NCBI GenBank assembly: GCA_030040755.1
Contig: JASHTC010000163.1
Coordinates: forward strand, 1 to 9,317
Length of the DNA stretch: 9,317 nt
DNA from: Thermoplasmata archaeon
GTDB lineage: Archaea; Thermoplasmatota; Thermoplasmata; Lutacidiplasmatales; UBA184
Direction of reading: 5' to 3'
Shown: in pieces, positions 1 to 6,112 of the stretch
Numbering within the stretch: position 1 is the stretch's first letter
Layout: each line of letters begins with the position of its first letter
Program-made: the position numbers and the translations under genes
The notes under the pieces: model-generated
Told to the model about the DNA's origin: nothing
Databases searched by the model: none
The model's input: only the letters and a program-made list of their open reading frames with translations

Positions 1-1070
1 CCAGCTACAACAAGGCGACGCAGCTCCACATCGGCCGCCTCAAGGCCAAGCTTGCGGTGCTGCGCCTCGAGCGCGAGGCGCGGGCGAAGGGCAAGGGCGG
101 GGGGGTCGGCTACGGGGTCCGCAAGAGCGGGCACGCCACCGTCGGCCTGGTCGGGTACCCCTCCGTCGGAAAGTCGACGCTGCTCAACAGCCTGACGGCG
201 GCGGAGAGCGAGACCGCGGCCTACGACTTCACCACCCTGACGATCATCCCCGGAATGCTCCGATGGTCCGGAGCTTCCATTCAGGTCCTCGACATGCCGG
301 GGCTCGTCCCCGGCGCCTCCCGCGGGCGGGGGCGGGGCCGCGAGGTGCTCTCCGTGGTCCGCTCCGTCGACCTGATCCTCTTCCTGATCGACCCCGACCA
401 CACGAACCTGCGGGCGTTGCAGGCCGAGCTCGAGGGGGCTGGGGTCCGGATCAACCAGCGCCCCCCGCGGGTCGTCGTTCAGCGCTCCGACCGGGGGGGC
501 CTGACCGTTTCGAGCACGGTGAAGCTGACCTACCTCGCGGGAGGGATCGCGGCGCAGATCGCGCGGGAGTTCGGGGTGCACAACGGGTCGATCGTCTTCC
601 GGGAGGACGCGACGGCCGACCAGCTGATCGACGTGCTGGCCGGGAACCGCGTCTACGTCCCCGCGATCGCGGCCGTGAACAAGGCCGAGCTGTTGAGCGC
701 CTCGGACAAGGCACGTTTGGCGGCCGAACTCAAGCCGACGGTGCCGACCTTCATCTCGGCCAAGCACCGGACGGGGCTGGAGCTGCTCGTCGAGCAGATC
801 GGCCACTCGCTCCGGTTCATCCGCATCTACCTGAAGCCGCCCGGTAAGCCGGCCGACAAGGACGAGCCGCTCATCCTCCGCCAGGGCGACACGGTCGACG
901 GGCTGCTCGCACGGCTCCCGGCGGAGCTGGGCCGAACCTTCCGCGCGGCACAGATCTGGGGACCGAGCGCCCGGTTCCCGGGTCAGACCGTCGGCCGCGA
1001 CCACATCCTCTCGGATGAGGACACCGTCACCGTCGTGATCGCTCGGGGGAGTGCGCGCGTCGCGGCGTAG
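1..1070 (+). CDS. DRG/Rbg-family (Obg-related) GTP-binding protein, 5' end outside the window
   Basis: The reading frame is open from the left edge (first full codon at position 3) to the TAG at 1068-1070, giving about 355 visible residues. Family members are usually about 365-370 aa, so only the first few residues are missing. The visible N-terminus is the basic helical lead-in (KATQLHIGRLKAKLAVLR), then a glycine-rich linker. The G domain follows: G1 YPSVGKST at visible residues 52-59, G3 DMPGL near 97, G4 NKAE near 226 and a G5-like SAKH near 252. A C-terminal TGS domain occupies roughly residues 273-348. Together, G domain plus TGS domain with this lead-in identify a DRG GTPase. The family is known to associate with ribosomes and translation; the specific role here is an inference. 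The 3' end overlaps the oppositely oriented fibrillarin gene by 44 bp. GTG at 57 is an internal codon, not the start, because homology continues upstream of it. Confidence 0.93.
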   Translation, partial: SYNKATQLHIGRLKAKLAVLRLEREARAKGKGGGVGYGVRKSGHATVGLVGYPSVGKSTLLNSLTAAESETAAYDFTTLTIIPGMLRWSGASIQVLDMPGLVPGASRGRGRGREVLSVVRSVDLILFLIDPDHTNLRALQAELEGAGVRINQRPPRVVVQRSDRGGLTVSSTVKLTYLAGGIAAQIAREFGVHNGSIVFREDATADQLIDVLAGNRVYVPAIAAVNKAELLSASDKARLAAELKPTVPTFISAKHRTGLELLVEQIGHSLRFIRIYLKPPGKPADKDEPLILRQGDTVDGLLARLPAELGRTFRAAQIWGPSARFPGQTVGRDHILSDEDTVTVVIARGSARVAA

Positions 1071-1797
1071 CCCGCGCACGCCGAGCCTCGCGGAACAGTT
1101 CCGGCCGGGCTCGCCCTCCGACGAGGTAGTGACCCCGGTGGAACGGGTCGAGCCGGACGCTCCGCTCGAGGTCGAAGCCCGCCGCGAGCTCCTCCTCCGC
1201 CCGGCGCACGTGCTGCGGGGCCGAGGCATCGCGACCCATGCTCGCGGTCTTGAGGGCCAGCACGAGGGCCCCGCGCGCCTCGCGCAGGAAGAGCGCCGCG
1301 TTGGCGACGACGATCTCGACCTGGTCGGCCTGCGCGATGTCCGCGTACACTCCGTCCACGGACGGGACGAGCCCGGAGAAGCTCCGCGGCTCTCGCGCGT
1401 CGGCGAGGACCGGGTCGAGGCTCGGCCAGCGCAGCGCCAGGGTGAGGAGTCGGTGGAACGGGCGGAGGCTCCGCTCGACCGCGTACACCCGGCCGGCCGG
1501 CCCGACCAGGTCGGCGACGTGGGAGGCCGTGGTCCCGCTCGCGGCCCCGAGATACAGCCACCGCTCCCCCTCCGAAGGGACCGGGCCCCGCCATTCCCGG
1601 ACCAGCCCGGCCGAGAGTTTCGAGCGGGCCGGCTCGAAGGACCGGAAGGAGCGACTACCCGAGTACGCCCACCGCTCCCCATAGACGGACGGTTCCGTCC
1701 CCACGGTCTCGGTCCACAGCTCCACCCGGTCGTCCGAGCGGACCCGGAGGAGCCGGGGGCTGTCCGCCGCCGGACGAAAGACGCGCGGGGGCCTCAA
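1027..1797 (-). CDS. flpA: Fibrillarin-like rRNA/tRNA 2'-O-methyltransferase
   Basis: This is the catalytic subunit of the box C/D ribonucleoprotein, which uses S-adenosylmethionine to 2'-O-methylate rRNA (and tRNA) at sites chosen by a guide RNA. The 256-aa product has a short N-terminal domain ending in SKLSA (K60), the SAM-binding motif YLGAASGTTASHVADL at 82-97, E108 after the second strand, the family motif YADIAQADQ at 151-159, K183 and H223. These match the K-D-K-H arrangement known for fibrillarins. The start is taken as TTG at 1797-1795: its last two bases plus the next A form the TGA stop of nop5, and GGAGG lies 5 nt upstream. The same frame stays open much further upstream, but there it is a shadow of nop5. 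The C-terminus carries an arginine-rich extension of about 28 residues beyond the usual end (archaeal fibrillarins are about 230 aa). It overlaps the DRG gene tail to tail. Confidence 0.92.
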   Translation of the reverse strand: MRPPRVFRPAADSPRLLRVRSDDRVELWTETVGTEPSVYGERWAYSGSRSFRSFEPARSKLSAGLVREWRGPVPSEGERWLYLGAASGTTASHVADLVGPAGRVYAVERSLRPFHRLLTLALRWPSLDPVLADAREPRSFSGLVPSVDGVYADIAQADQVEIVVANAALFLREARGALVLALKTASMGRDASAPQHVRRAEEELAAGFDLERSVRLDPFHRGHYLVGGRARPELFREARRARATPRRAHSPERSRR

Positions 1798-2717
1798 CGC
1801 GCCCTCCGGCGCAGGGCCTCCACCCGGCGGTCCCGTCGGGCGACGAGGCGATCGGATATCGCGGCGTGAGTGGTCGCGTCCGCGCGGGCGGCGATGGCGG
1901 CGATCGCGGCCAGGCTCCGGGCGTAGGCCCCTCGTCGGCCGATCGGGAGGTCGTTCATCCGCGCGGCACGGTAGAGGACCCCGTACCGGGGCCCGCGCTC
2001 CGGCGAGGGCCGGCGACGGGAACCCAGCAGCTGGATGCGGGAGCCGCTCATCCGCCCGAGCGCCCCGATGCTCCCCGCGGCCGCGACCAGGCGCCCGGCG
2101 ACCCGCTCCCCGACGACGGCCGAGAGGTTGGGGACGACCTGTTGGGCCGCTCGTCCGAGGAGGGAGAGCAGGCTGGCGTGGTGGCGCGAAAGTGCCGCGC
2201 GGGCGCCGGCCCAGGCGGGCCCGTACTCCTCGAGCAAGGTGCCCGCCACGGCGACGAAGCTGTCGGCCGCGCGCTCTTCGCGCCCGAGGGCTCGTTCGAG
2301 CCGCTCCTCCTCCCGGGCCAGCGAGATGAGCACTTCCTCCGGCGAGGCCAGCGCGCGGTCGAGCGCCCGCTGCGCCACCCCGAGCAGGAAGGCCCGGTCC
2401 TCGGGGCCGGCCCGACGTTCCAGTCCCGCTCGTGCGGTCCGCAGTTCCGTGAGGGAGGCGAGCCGGACCTCGCGACCGGTCCCTCGAGCCAGCGCCTCGA
2501 CCCAGCGGGGGTCGCTCGCCGCCAGGGAGGTGGTCGCCGGCAGACCCCGCAACGCAGAGAGGATCCCCGAGGGGAGCTCGCCGGCGGCGAGGGCGAGGTA
2601 CCGGTGGGCGGCCGCAGTCGGGGCGGGGCCGAGCGGGACCTCCCCGACGTGTCCCGCAGGGTCGAGTTCCACCCATGTGAGCCGCGGTCCGTCAGCGAGT
2701 ACGACCGCGATCCCCAC
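1794..2717 (-). CDS. Nop5/Nop56/58-family box C/D RNP scaffold protein
   Basis: Nop5 bridges L7Ae-bound guide RNA and fibrillarin in the archaeal box C/D RNP. The product is 307 aa, shorter than the roughly 400 aa of many archaeal Nop5 proteins. Residues 1-100 are the fibrillarin-binding N-terminal domain, about 105-190 form the helical coiled-coil region, and 197-250 hold the Nop domain signature (NLSAVVGERVAGRLVAAAG, then GRMSGSRIQLLGS, then PRYGVLY). The segment normally reading close to EKALFRHLKTGA between the last two motifs is replaced by the short RRRPSPERG. An Arg-rich tail ends the protein. The start is GTG at 2717-2715, separated from the purF TAG by 3 nt, with GGAG about 10 nt upstream inside the purF end. 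The gene overlaps fibrillarin by 4 nt; pairing of these two genes is typical of archaea and supports both calls. Confidence 0.9.
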   Translation of the reverse strand: MGIAVVLADGPRLTWVELDPAGHVGEVPLGPAPTAAAHRYLALAAGELPSGILSALRGLPATTSLAASDPRWVEALARGTGREVRLASLTELRTARAGLERRAGPEDRAFLLGVAQRALDRALASPEEVLISLAREEERLERALGREERAADSFVAVAGTLLEEYGPAWAGARAALSRHHASLLSLLGRAAQQVVPNLSAVVGERVAGRLVAAAGSIGALGRMSGSRIQLLGSRRRPSPERGPRYGVLYRAARMNDLPIGRRGAYARSLAAIAAIAARADATTHAAISDRLVARRDRRVEALRRRAR

Positions 2718-2720
2718 GCC

Positions 2721-4127
2721 CTAGTACTCCGCCAGCGACTTCTGGAACCGGTGGCGCTCCTCGGGGACCTCGACCGGGTACCGCCCGGTCAGGCAGCCGA
2801 GGCAGAGGTCGTCGCCGGGCCTCCCGATGGACTCGACCAAGCCGGGGATCGACAGGTAGCGCACCGTGTTCGCGCCAATCTCGTCCGCGACCTGTTCCTC
2901 GTTGCGCTCGAAGGCGATCAGGTCCTTCCGCTCCTTCATGTCGATGCCGAAGTAGCACGGCGCGATGATGGGAGGGCAACCGATCCGCACGTCGACCTGG
3001 GTCGCCCCGGCGGACCGTACCATCTGGACGATCTCGTGGAGCGTCGTCCCCCGAACGATCGAGTCGTCCACGAGCACCACCCGCTTGCCCCGCAGGAGGC
3101 CGGGGATGGGGTGGAGCTTCACGCGGACCTCGAGCTCGCGGCGCTTCTGGTCCGGGATGATGAACGTGCGCTCGACGAACCGGTTCTTGATCAACGCCTC
3201 CGCGTACGGGATGCCGGATCCCTCGGCAAAGCCAAGCGCCTGCGGCCGCGCGGAATCGGGGACGGGAACGACCAGGTCCGCCTCCGCCGGGCTGTCCTTG
3301 GCCAGGCGCAGGCCGATGCGATGGCGGGCGTCGTAGACGCTCTGGCCCTCGACGATCGAGTCGGGGCGCGAGAAGTAGACCCACTCGAACATGCAGTGGG
3401 CCCGGTGCCCGCTACCGGGGATCCGGGAGGTGCGGGCCAGCTGGCCCTTCTCGAGCACCAGAACCTCCCCCGGGAGCACGTCCCGAACGACCTTGCCGCC
3501 CATCAACTCGAGGGCGACGGACTCGCTGGCCACCGCGACGCCGCCGTCGATCGTCCCGTAGACGAGAGGCCGCATGCCGAGGGGGTCGCGGAAGGCGAGC
3601 ACGCGGTTCCCCACCAGCATGACGACCGAGTACCCCCCGACCAGCTCGGTCGCGGCCCGGCGGATCGCCGCCTCGAGGTCGCGGGTGCGACCGTACTCGA
3701 GGCCGATCATCTGGGCCATCGTCTCGGTGTCGGCGTTGCCGAGAAGGTCGACCCCCTGCGCCTGCAACCGGTGGCGCACGCGTTCGAAGTTCACGAGGTC
3801 CCCGTTCGCGGCGAGCGCGGCCTCCTCCGTCTTCAGCTTGAAGACGATCGGTTGCGCGTTCTCGAGGTCGGTCGTGCCGGTCGTCGGGTAGCGGTTGTGG
3901 CCGATGCCCGCCGAGCCGCGGAGCGAGTCCAGGATGTCCTGGGTGAAGACCTCGTGGACGAGCCCGGTCCCCTTGCGGTGATGGAGCGTCCCGTGGCTCG
4001 AGGTCGCCATTCCGGTGGCTTCCTGCCCCCGATGCTGGAGGGCGCGGAGGCCCCGGAAGACGTACGGCGCGGCCCCTTTCCCCTGCAGCGAGACCCCTAC
4101 GATGGCGCAGAACTCGCGTGCCGGCAT
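2721..4127 (-). CDS. purF: Amidophosphoribosyltransferase (glutamine PRPP amidotransferase)
   Basis: PurF catalyses the first committed step of purine synthesis: PRPP plus glutamine gives 5-phosphoribosylamine, glutamate and pyrophosphate, in the cytoplasm. The 468-aa product has an N-terminal class II glutaminase domain with nucleophile C7 (FCAIVGV), HRGQEATGM at 32-40, GHNRYPTTG at 76-84 and NGDL at 108-111. The phosphoribosyltransferase domain follows, with the PRPP loop VLVDDSIVRGTT at 351-362. C245 (HCMFEWVYF), C391 (PCYFGID), C442 and C445 (CLGC) match the four cysteines that hold the [4Fe-4S] cluster in the Bacillus-type enzyme, so a cluster is likely. The nucleophile sits at residue 7 and no ATG/GTG/TTG directly precedes it, so the six residues MPAREF must be removed to free it. 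A candidate promoter and a long inverted repeat lie just upstream. It is followed after 3 nt by nop5. Confidence 0.96.
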   Translation of the reverse strand: MPAREFCAIVGVSLQGKGAAPYVFRGLRALQHRGQEATGMATSSHGTLHHRKGTGLVHEVFTQDILDSLRGSAGIGHNRYPTTGTTDLENAQPIVFKLKTEEAALAANGDLVNFERVRHRLQAQGVDLLGNADTETMAQMIGLEYGRTRDLEAAIRRAATELVGGYSVVMLVGNRVLAFRDPLGMRPLVYGTIDGGVAVASESVALELMGGKVVRDVLPGEVLVLEKGQLARTSRIPGSGHRAHCMFEWVYFSRPDSIVEGQSVYDARHRIGLRLAKDSPAEADLVVPVPDSARPQALGFAEGSGIPYAEALIKNRFVERTFIIPDQKRRELEVRVKLHPIPGLLRGKRVVLVDDSIVRGTTLHEIVQMVRSAGATQVDVRIGCPPIIAPCYFGIDMKERKDLIAFERNEEQVADEIGANTVRYLSIPGLVESIGRPGDDLCLGCLTGRYPVEVPEERHRFQKSLAEY

Positions 4128-4129
4128 CG

Positions 4130-4163
4130 CTCGACCGGGCGGCCGAAACGGCCCCCGGTCGAG
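4130..4163. repeat. 15-bp inverted repeat abutting the purF start codon
   Basis: The arm at 4130-4139 (CTCGACCGGG on the plus strand) is the exact reverse complement of 4154-4163. Inside these, 4141-4145 (GGCCG) pairs exactly with 4149-4153, leaving an AAA triloop and one unpaired C at 4140. The structure ends 2 nt before the purF ATG. It is not followed by a T-run on either strand, so it does not look like a terminator. It could be a protein-binding operator, since it straddles the predicted start site, or an mRNA hairpin that hides the translation start. Confidence 0.8.
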
Positions 4164-4179
4164 TCTACTCGGCTACGGG

Positions 4180-4188
4180 TCTTAAGGC
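4180..4188 (-). promoter_or_regulatory. Candidate TATA box for purF
   Basis: On the minus strand the sequence reads CGCCTTAAGACC, an A/T patch (CTTAAG, 4181-4186) isolated in very GC-rich DNA. By the archaeal rule of about 26 nt from TATA centre to start, transcription would begin near 4157, inside the inverted repeat in front of purF. The same GCCTTAAG core occurs before the L1 gene. Confidence 0.5.
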
Positions 4189-4200
4189 GAGCGGGGCGCT

Positions 4201-4515
4201 TCAGCCGAAGAGGGCGGAGAGTCCTTCGGCCGCCTCTTCCTCGGAGACGCCCTTCTCTTCCTTCTTCTCTTCCTCTTTCTTCTCGCCCTTGCCGTCCTTC
4301 TTCTCCGCGGCGGGGCCGGCCGGGGCCGGCGCGTTGAACGTCTCGGCCTTCGCGAGCACCTCGGTGAGGTTGACGCCCTCGAGCGAGGCCATCAGGGCCT
4401 TGACCCGGCCCGCATCGGGCGCGACGCCCGCGGCGGTGAGGACGCCCGTCAGGGCCTTCTCGTCGATCGGCTTGCCGGCGGCGTTGAGCAGCAGGGCTCC
4501 GTAAACGTACTCCAT
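4201..4515 (-). CDS. rpl12: Ribosomal protein P1 (archaeal L12, acidic stalk protein)
   Basis: This is the acidic stalk protein whose dimers bind P0 on the large ribosomal subunit and recruit elongation factors through the C-terminal tail. The 104-aa product has the typical N-terminal helical dimerisation domain (MEYVYGALLL through about residue 62), an Ala/Pro hinge at about 63-71, a Lys/Glu-rich charged segment at about 72-95, and the hallmark end GLSALFG. The start is ATG at 4515-4513, because homology begins at MEYVYGALLL and GGAG sits 8 nt upstream. A GTG three codons earlier overlaps that Shine-Dalgarno sequence and is unlikely to be used. It follows P0 after 32 nt, the standard L1-P0-P1 order. 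There is no obvious transcription stop before purF, so readthrough is possible. Confidence 0.95.
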   Translation of the reverse strand: MEYVYGALLLNAAGKPIDEKALTGVLTAAGVAPDAGRVKALMASLEGVNLTEVLAKAETFNAPAPAGPAAEKKDGKGEKKEEEKKEEKGVSEEEAAEGLSALFG

Positions 4516-4547
4516 CGTTCTCACTCCTGGTTCTGGGGGGGACCTAC

Positions 4548-5408
4548 CTAGGTACCTGTGATCTTCCCGAGCGCGGCGGCGGCCCGGATCGCCTGGGCGA
4601 ACATCGGGGTGATCGTCTCGGGCGTCGGGTAGCCGGCGGCGATGGCGAGCGCCAGCGCCCGCCGGTGCGCCCGCCCGACGAGGAGGGGCACGGTCGCCGG
4701 CGTCGCATAGCCGAGCTCGAGCGCCAGCCCGAGCGCGAGCTGGGCGGCCCGTCCGAACGCGGCGCGCTGGGCGTCCAGGTCGACCGCGAGAACGCTCGCG
4801 GGGTAGAACGAGCTGCCCTCGACGACCGCCCGGAGCGAGAGGCCGACCTCGAGGGGGAAGATCTCGAGACGGGTCAGCATCCCCGCCACGTCGCGGGAGA
4901 TCACCTGGCCGGCCTTGACGATCAGGGTGTCCTTCTTGAGGACGACCTTCCCTTTCTCGATCATCGCGGGAAAGCCCGCGTGCTGAAGCTCGCCGACGAT
5001 CGGTCCCGGCTTGAAGCTGGTCGTTTGGGCCGGCACCAGGATGTCGGCGGGCGCGACCTCTCCGCCGCGGGCGGGGGTCGGCGAGCGGGTCTTCCGGAAC
5101 TCTTGGTAGAGCGCGAACGGGTTCCCGTCGGCCGCGAGGAGCGCCGTCTGGTCGTGCACCTCGGCGAGCAGGGGCTGGAGGGCGGGTCGCTCCTTGCCCG
5201 CGCGCTCGAGCGCGTGGCGGATGGCGGTGTTCGGCGCGACGATGATCGGCCGGTTCTTGCGCCGGAGCTCGCGGCGCATCCGCTGGAGCGCGGCCGCGGG
5301 GACGCCCCGGACCCCCACCAGGGCCGTCACCGGGCGGGCGAGGATGGTGGCGGAAAGCTCCTCCACGCGGGCGAGCCGCGCCGGGGGTACCGAGCCGCGT
5401 CCGACCAT
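4548..5408 (-). CDS. rplP0: Ribosomal protein P0 (uL10), stalk base, without the acidic tail
   Basis: P0 anchors the P1 dimers to 23S rRNA together with L11. The 286-aa product shows the rRNA-binding domain at about 1-105 (for example NRPIIVAPNTAIRHAL at 52-67), the archaeal/eukaryotic insert domain at about 106-190 (DILVPAQTTSFKPGPI at 122-137), and C-terminal helices for P1 binding at about 212-282 (ELGYATPATVPLLVGRAH; AAGYPTPETITPMFAQA). It then stops at TAG (4550-4548) after KITGT. Archaeal P0 proteins are commonly 310-350 aa and continue into a long helix and an acidic tail ending like P1. Here there is no such tail and only 32 nt before P1, too short to encode one in another frame. The start is ATG at 5408-5406 with AGGAGG 6 nt upstream; the gene begins 10 nt after L1. 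Confidence 0.93.
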   Translation of the reverse strand: MVGRGSVPPARLARVEELSATILARPVTALVGVRGVPAAALQRMRRELRRKNRPIIVAPNTAIRHALERAGKERPALQPLLAEVHDQTALLAADGNPFALYQEFRKTRSPTPARGGEVAPADILVPAQTTSFKPGPIVGELQHAGFPAMIEKGKVVLKKDTLIVKAGQVISRDVAGMLTRLEIFPLEVGLSLRAVVEGSSFYPASVLAVDLDAQRAAFGRAAQLALGLALELGYATPATVPLLVGRAHRRALALAIAAGYPTPETITPMFAQAIRAAAALGKITGT

Positions 5409-5411
5409 CGA

Positions 5412-5421
5412 GAGCCTCCTA
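5412..5421 (-). promoter_or_regulatory. Shine-Dalgarno sequence of P0 overlapping the L1 stop
   Basis: On the minus strand TAGGAGGC runs from the L1 stop codon into the gap, giving AGGAGG followed by 6-7 nt and then the P0 ATG. The ribosome-binding site is therefore partly made by the upstream stop codon, which suggests translational coupling of L1 and P0. Confidence 0.7.
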
Positions 5422-6057
5422 CCAGATCCGGACCGCGGGGCCCATGGTCGTCTTGACGTAGACCGACTCGATGTTCGTCCGCCCCCGCTCGAGCTTCCCG
5501 ACGATGCGGCTGAGGGCCGCGTCGATGTTCTGCGCGATCTGGTCCGGAGGCATCGAGCGGATCCCGACCGGCACGTGGAACGTACGGTTCCCCTTCGAGC
5601 GCACCCGGACCGAGCGCTTCATCGCGCCGATCAGGTTGCTCGGGTCCGTCCCCGGGGGGACGGGGCGCGGCATCTTGCCGCGGGGGCCCAGCACGACCCC
5701 CAGCCGCTTGCCGATCGCCGGCATCATCGGCGCCTCGGCGAGGAAGAAGTCGACGTCCTCAACGAGGCGCTTCGCCGCCTTCGGGTCCTTCGCGAGCTCC
5801 TCGAGCTCGGCGGGGGTGATCACCCGGTCCGCGACCGCGCGGACCTTCTGCCCAAGTTCGGGGGACCCGAAGACCGCCACCTTCACGCCCTTCCCGCGGC
5901 CGTTGGGGAGCGGGACGTCGTCCTCGATCCGGTTCTTCGGGATCGACAGGTCGAGGTCCTTCAGGTTCACGGAGAGTTCGACCGTCTCCGGGAACTTGCG
6001 TTCCGGAGCCTTCTGGAGGGCTTCGGTGACGGCCTCTACGGACGGTCGGTCGGGCAT
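5419..6057 (-). CDS. rpl1: Ribosomal protein L1 (uL1)
   Basis: L1 binds 23S rRNA at the mobile L1 stalk beside the tRNA exit site, and in several archaea also binds its own mRNA to limit stalk-protein synthesis. The 212-aa product matches the usual archaeal length (about 210-220). Landmarks are ELSVNLKDLDLSIPKNRI from about residue 27, the insertion domain at about 58-150 with the signature LGPRGKMPRP at 123-132, and the C-terminal return to the first domain with a SVYVKTTMGPAVRI-type end. The start is ATG at 6057-6055, with GAGGGTG on the minus strand (6072-6066) 8 nt upstream. It is the first gene of the L1-P0-P1 operon and has a TATA-like box about 50 nt upstream. L11, often a neighbour, is not in the window. 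Confidence 0.96.
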   Translation of the reverse strand: MPDRPSVEAVTEALQKAPERKFPETVELSVNLKDLDLSIPKNRIEDDVPLPNGRGKGVKVAVFGSPELGQKVRAVADRVITPAELEELAKDPKAAKRLVEDVDFFLAEAPMMPAIGKRLGVVLGPRGKMPRPVPPGTDPSNLIGAMKRSVRVRSKGNRTFHVPVGIRSMPPDQIAQNIDAALSRIVGKLERGRTNIESVYVKTTMGPAVRIW

Positions 6058-6078
6058 CGATGTGGCACCCTCGGAGAG

Positions 6079-6090
6079 GGCGGCGCCGCC
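6079..6090. repeat. 12-bp perfect palindrome at the predicted L1 transcription start
   Basis: GGCGGCGCCGCC reads the same on both strands. It is flanked by a further inverted pair, CTCGG at 6070-6074 and CCGAG at 6089-6093, which partly overlaps it. By distance from the TATA-like box, the start site should fall at about 6081, inside this palindrome. It could serve as an operator or as leader RNA structure. Such palindromes also arise by chance in very GC-rich DNA. Confidence 0.45.
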
Positions 6091-6102
6091 GAGAAGGCTC
6101 GC

Positions 6103-6112
6103 TTACTTAAGG
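6103..6112 (-). promoter_or_regulatory. Candidate TATA box for the L1-P0-P1 operon
   Basis: The minus strand reads GCCTTAAGTAAGC, with the A/T-rich core CTTAAGTAA at 6111-6103, one of the few such patches in the region. The spacing predicts transcription from about 6081 and a short leader of about 24 nt before the L1 ATG. Confidence 0.6.

Noticed and set aside
1798..2676. Upstream half of the long minus-strand frame that continues into fibrillarin
   Set aside because: It overlies nop5 in another frame and translates to Arg/Pro-rich sequence. Fibrillarin homology begins only after the TTG at 1797, so this is not a fusion.
4128..4200. Inverted repeat before purF as terminator of the L1-P0-P1 operon
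   Set aside because: No T-run follows on the minus strand, it sits downstream of the purF TATA box and against the purF ATG, and archaeal termination relies mainly on T-rich tracts.
1866..4337. An 823-codon open frame on the plus strand opposite nop5 and purF
   Set aside because: Antisense shadow: the minus strand carries clear PurF and Nop5 motifs throughout, and the plus-strand translation is Arg/Gly/Asp/Pro-rich with no domain. High GC leaves few stops.
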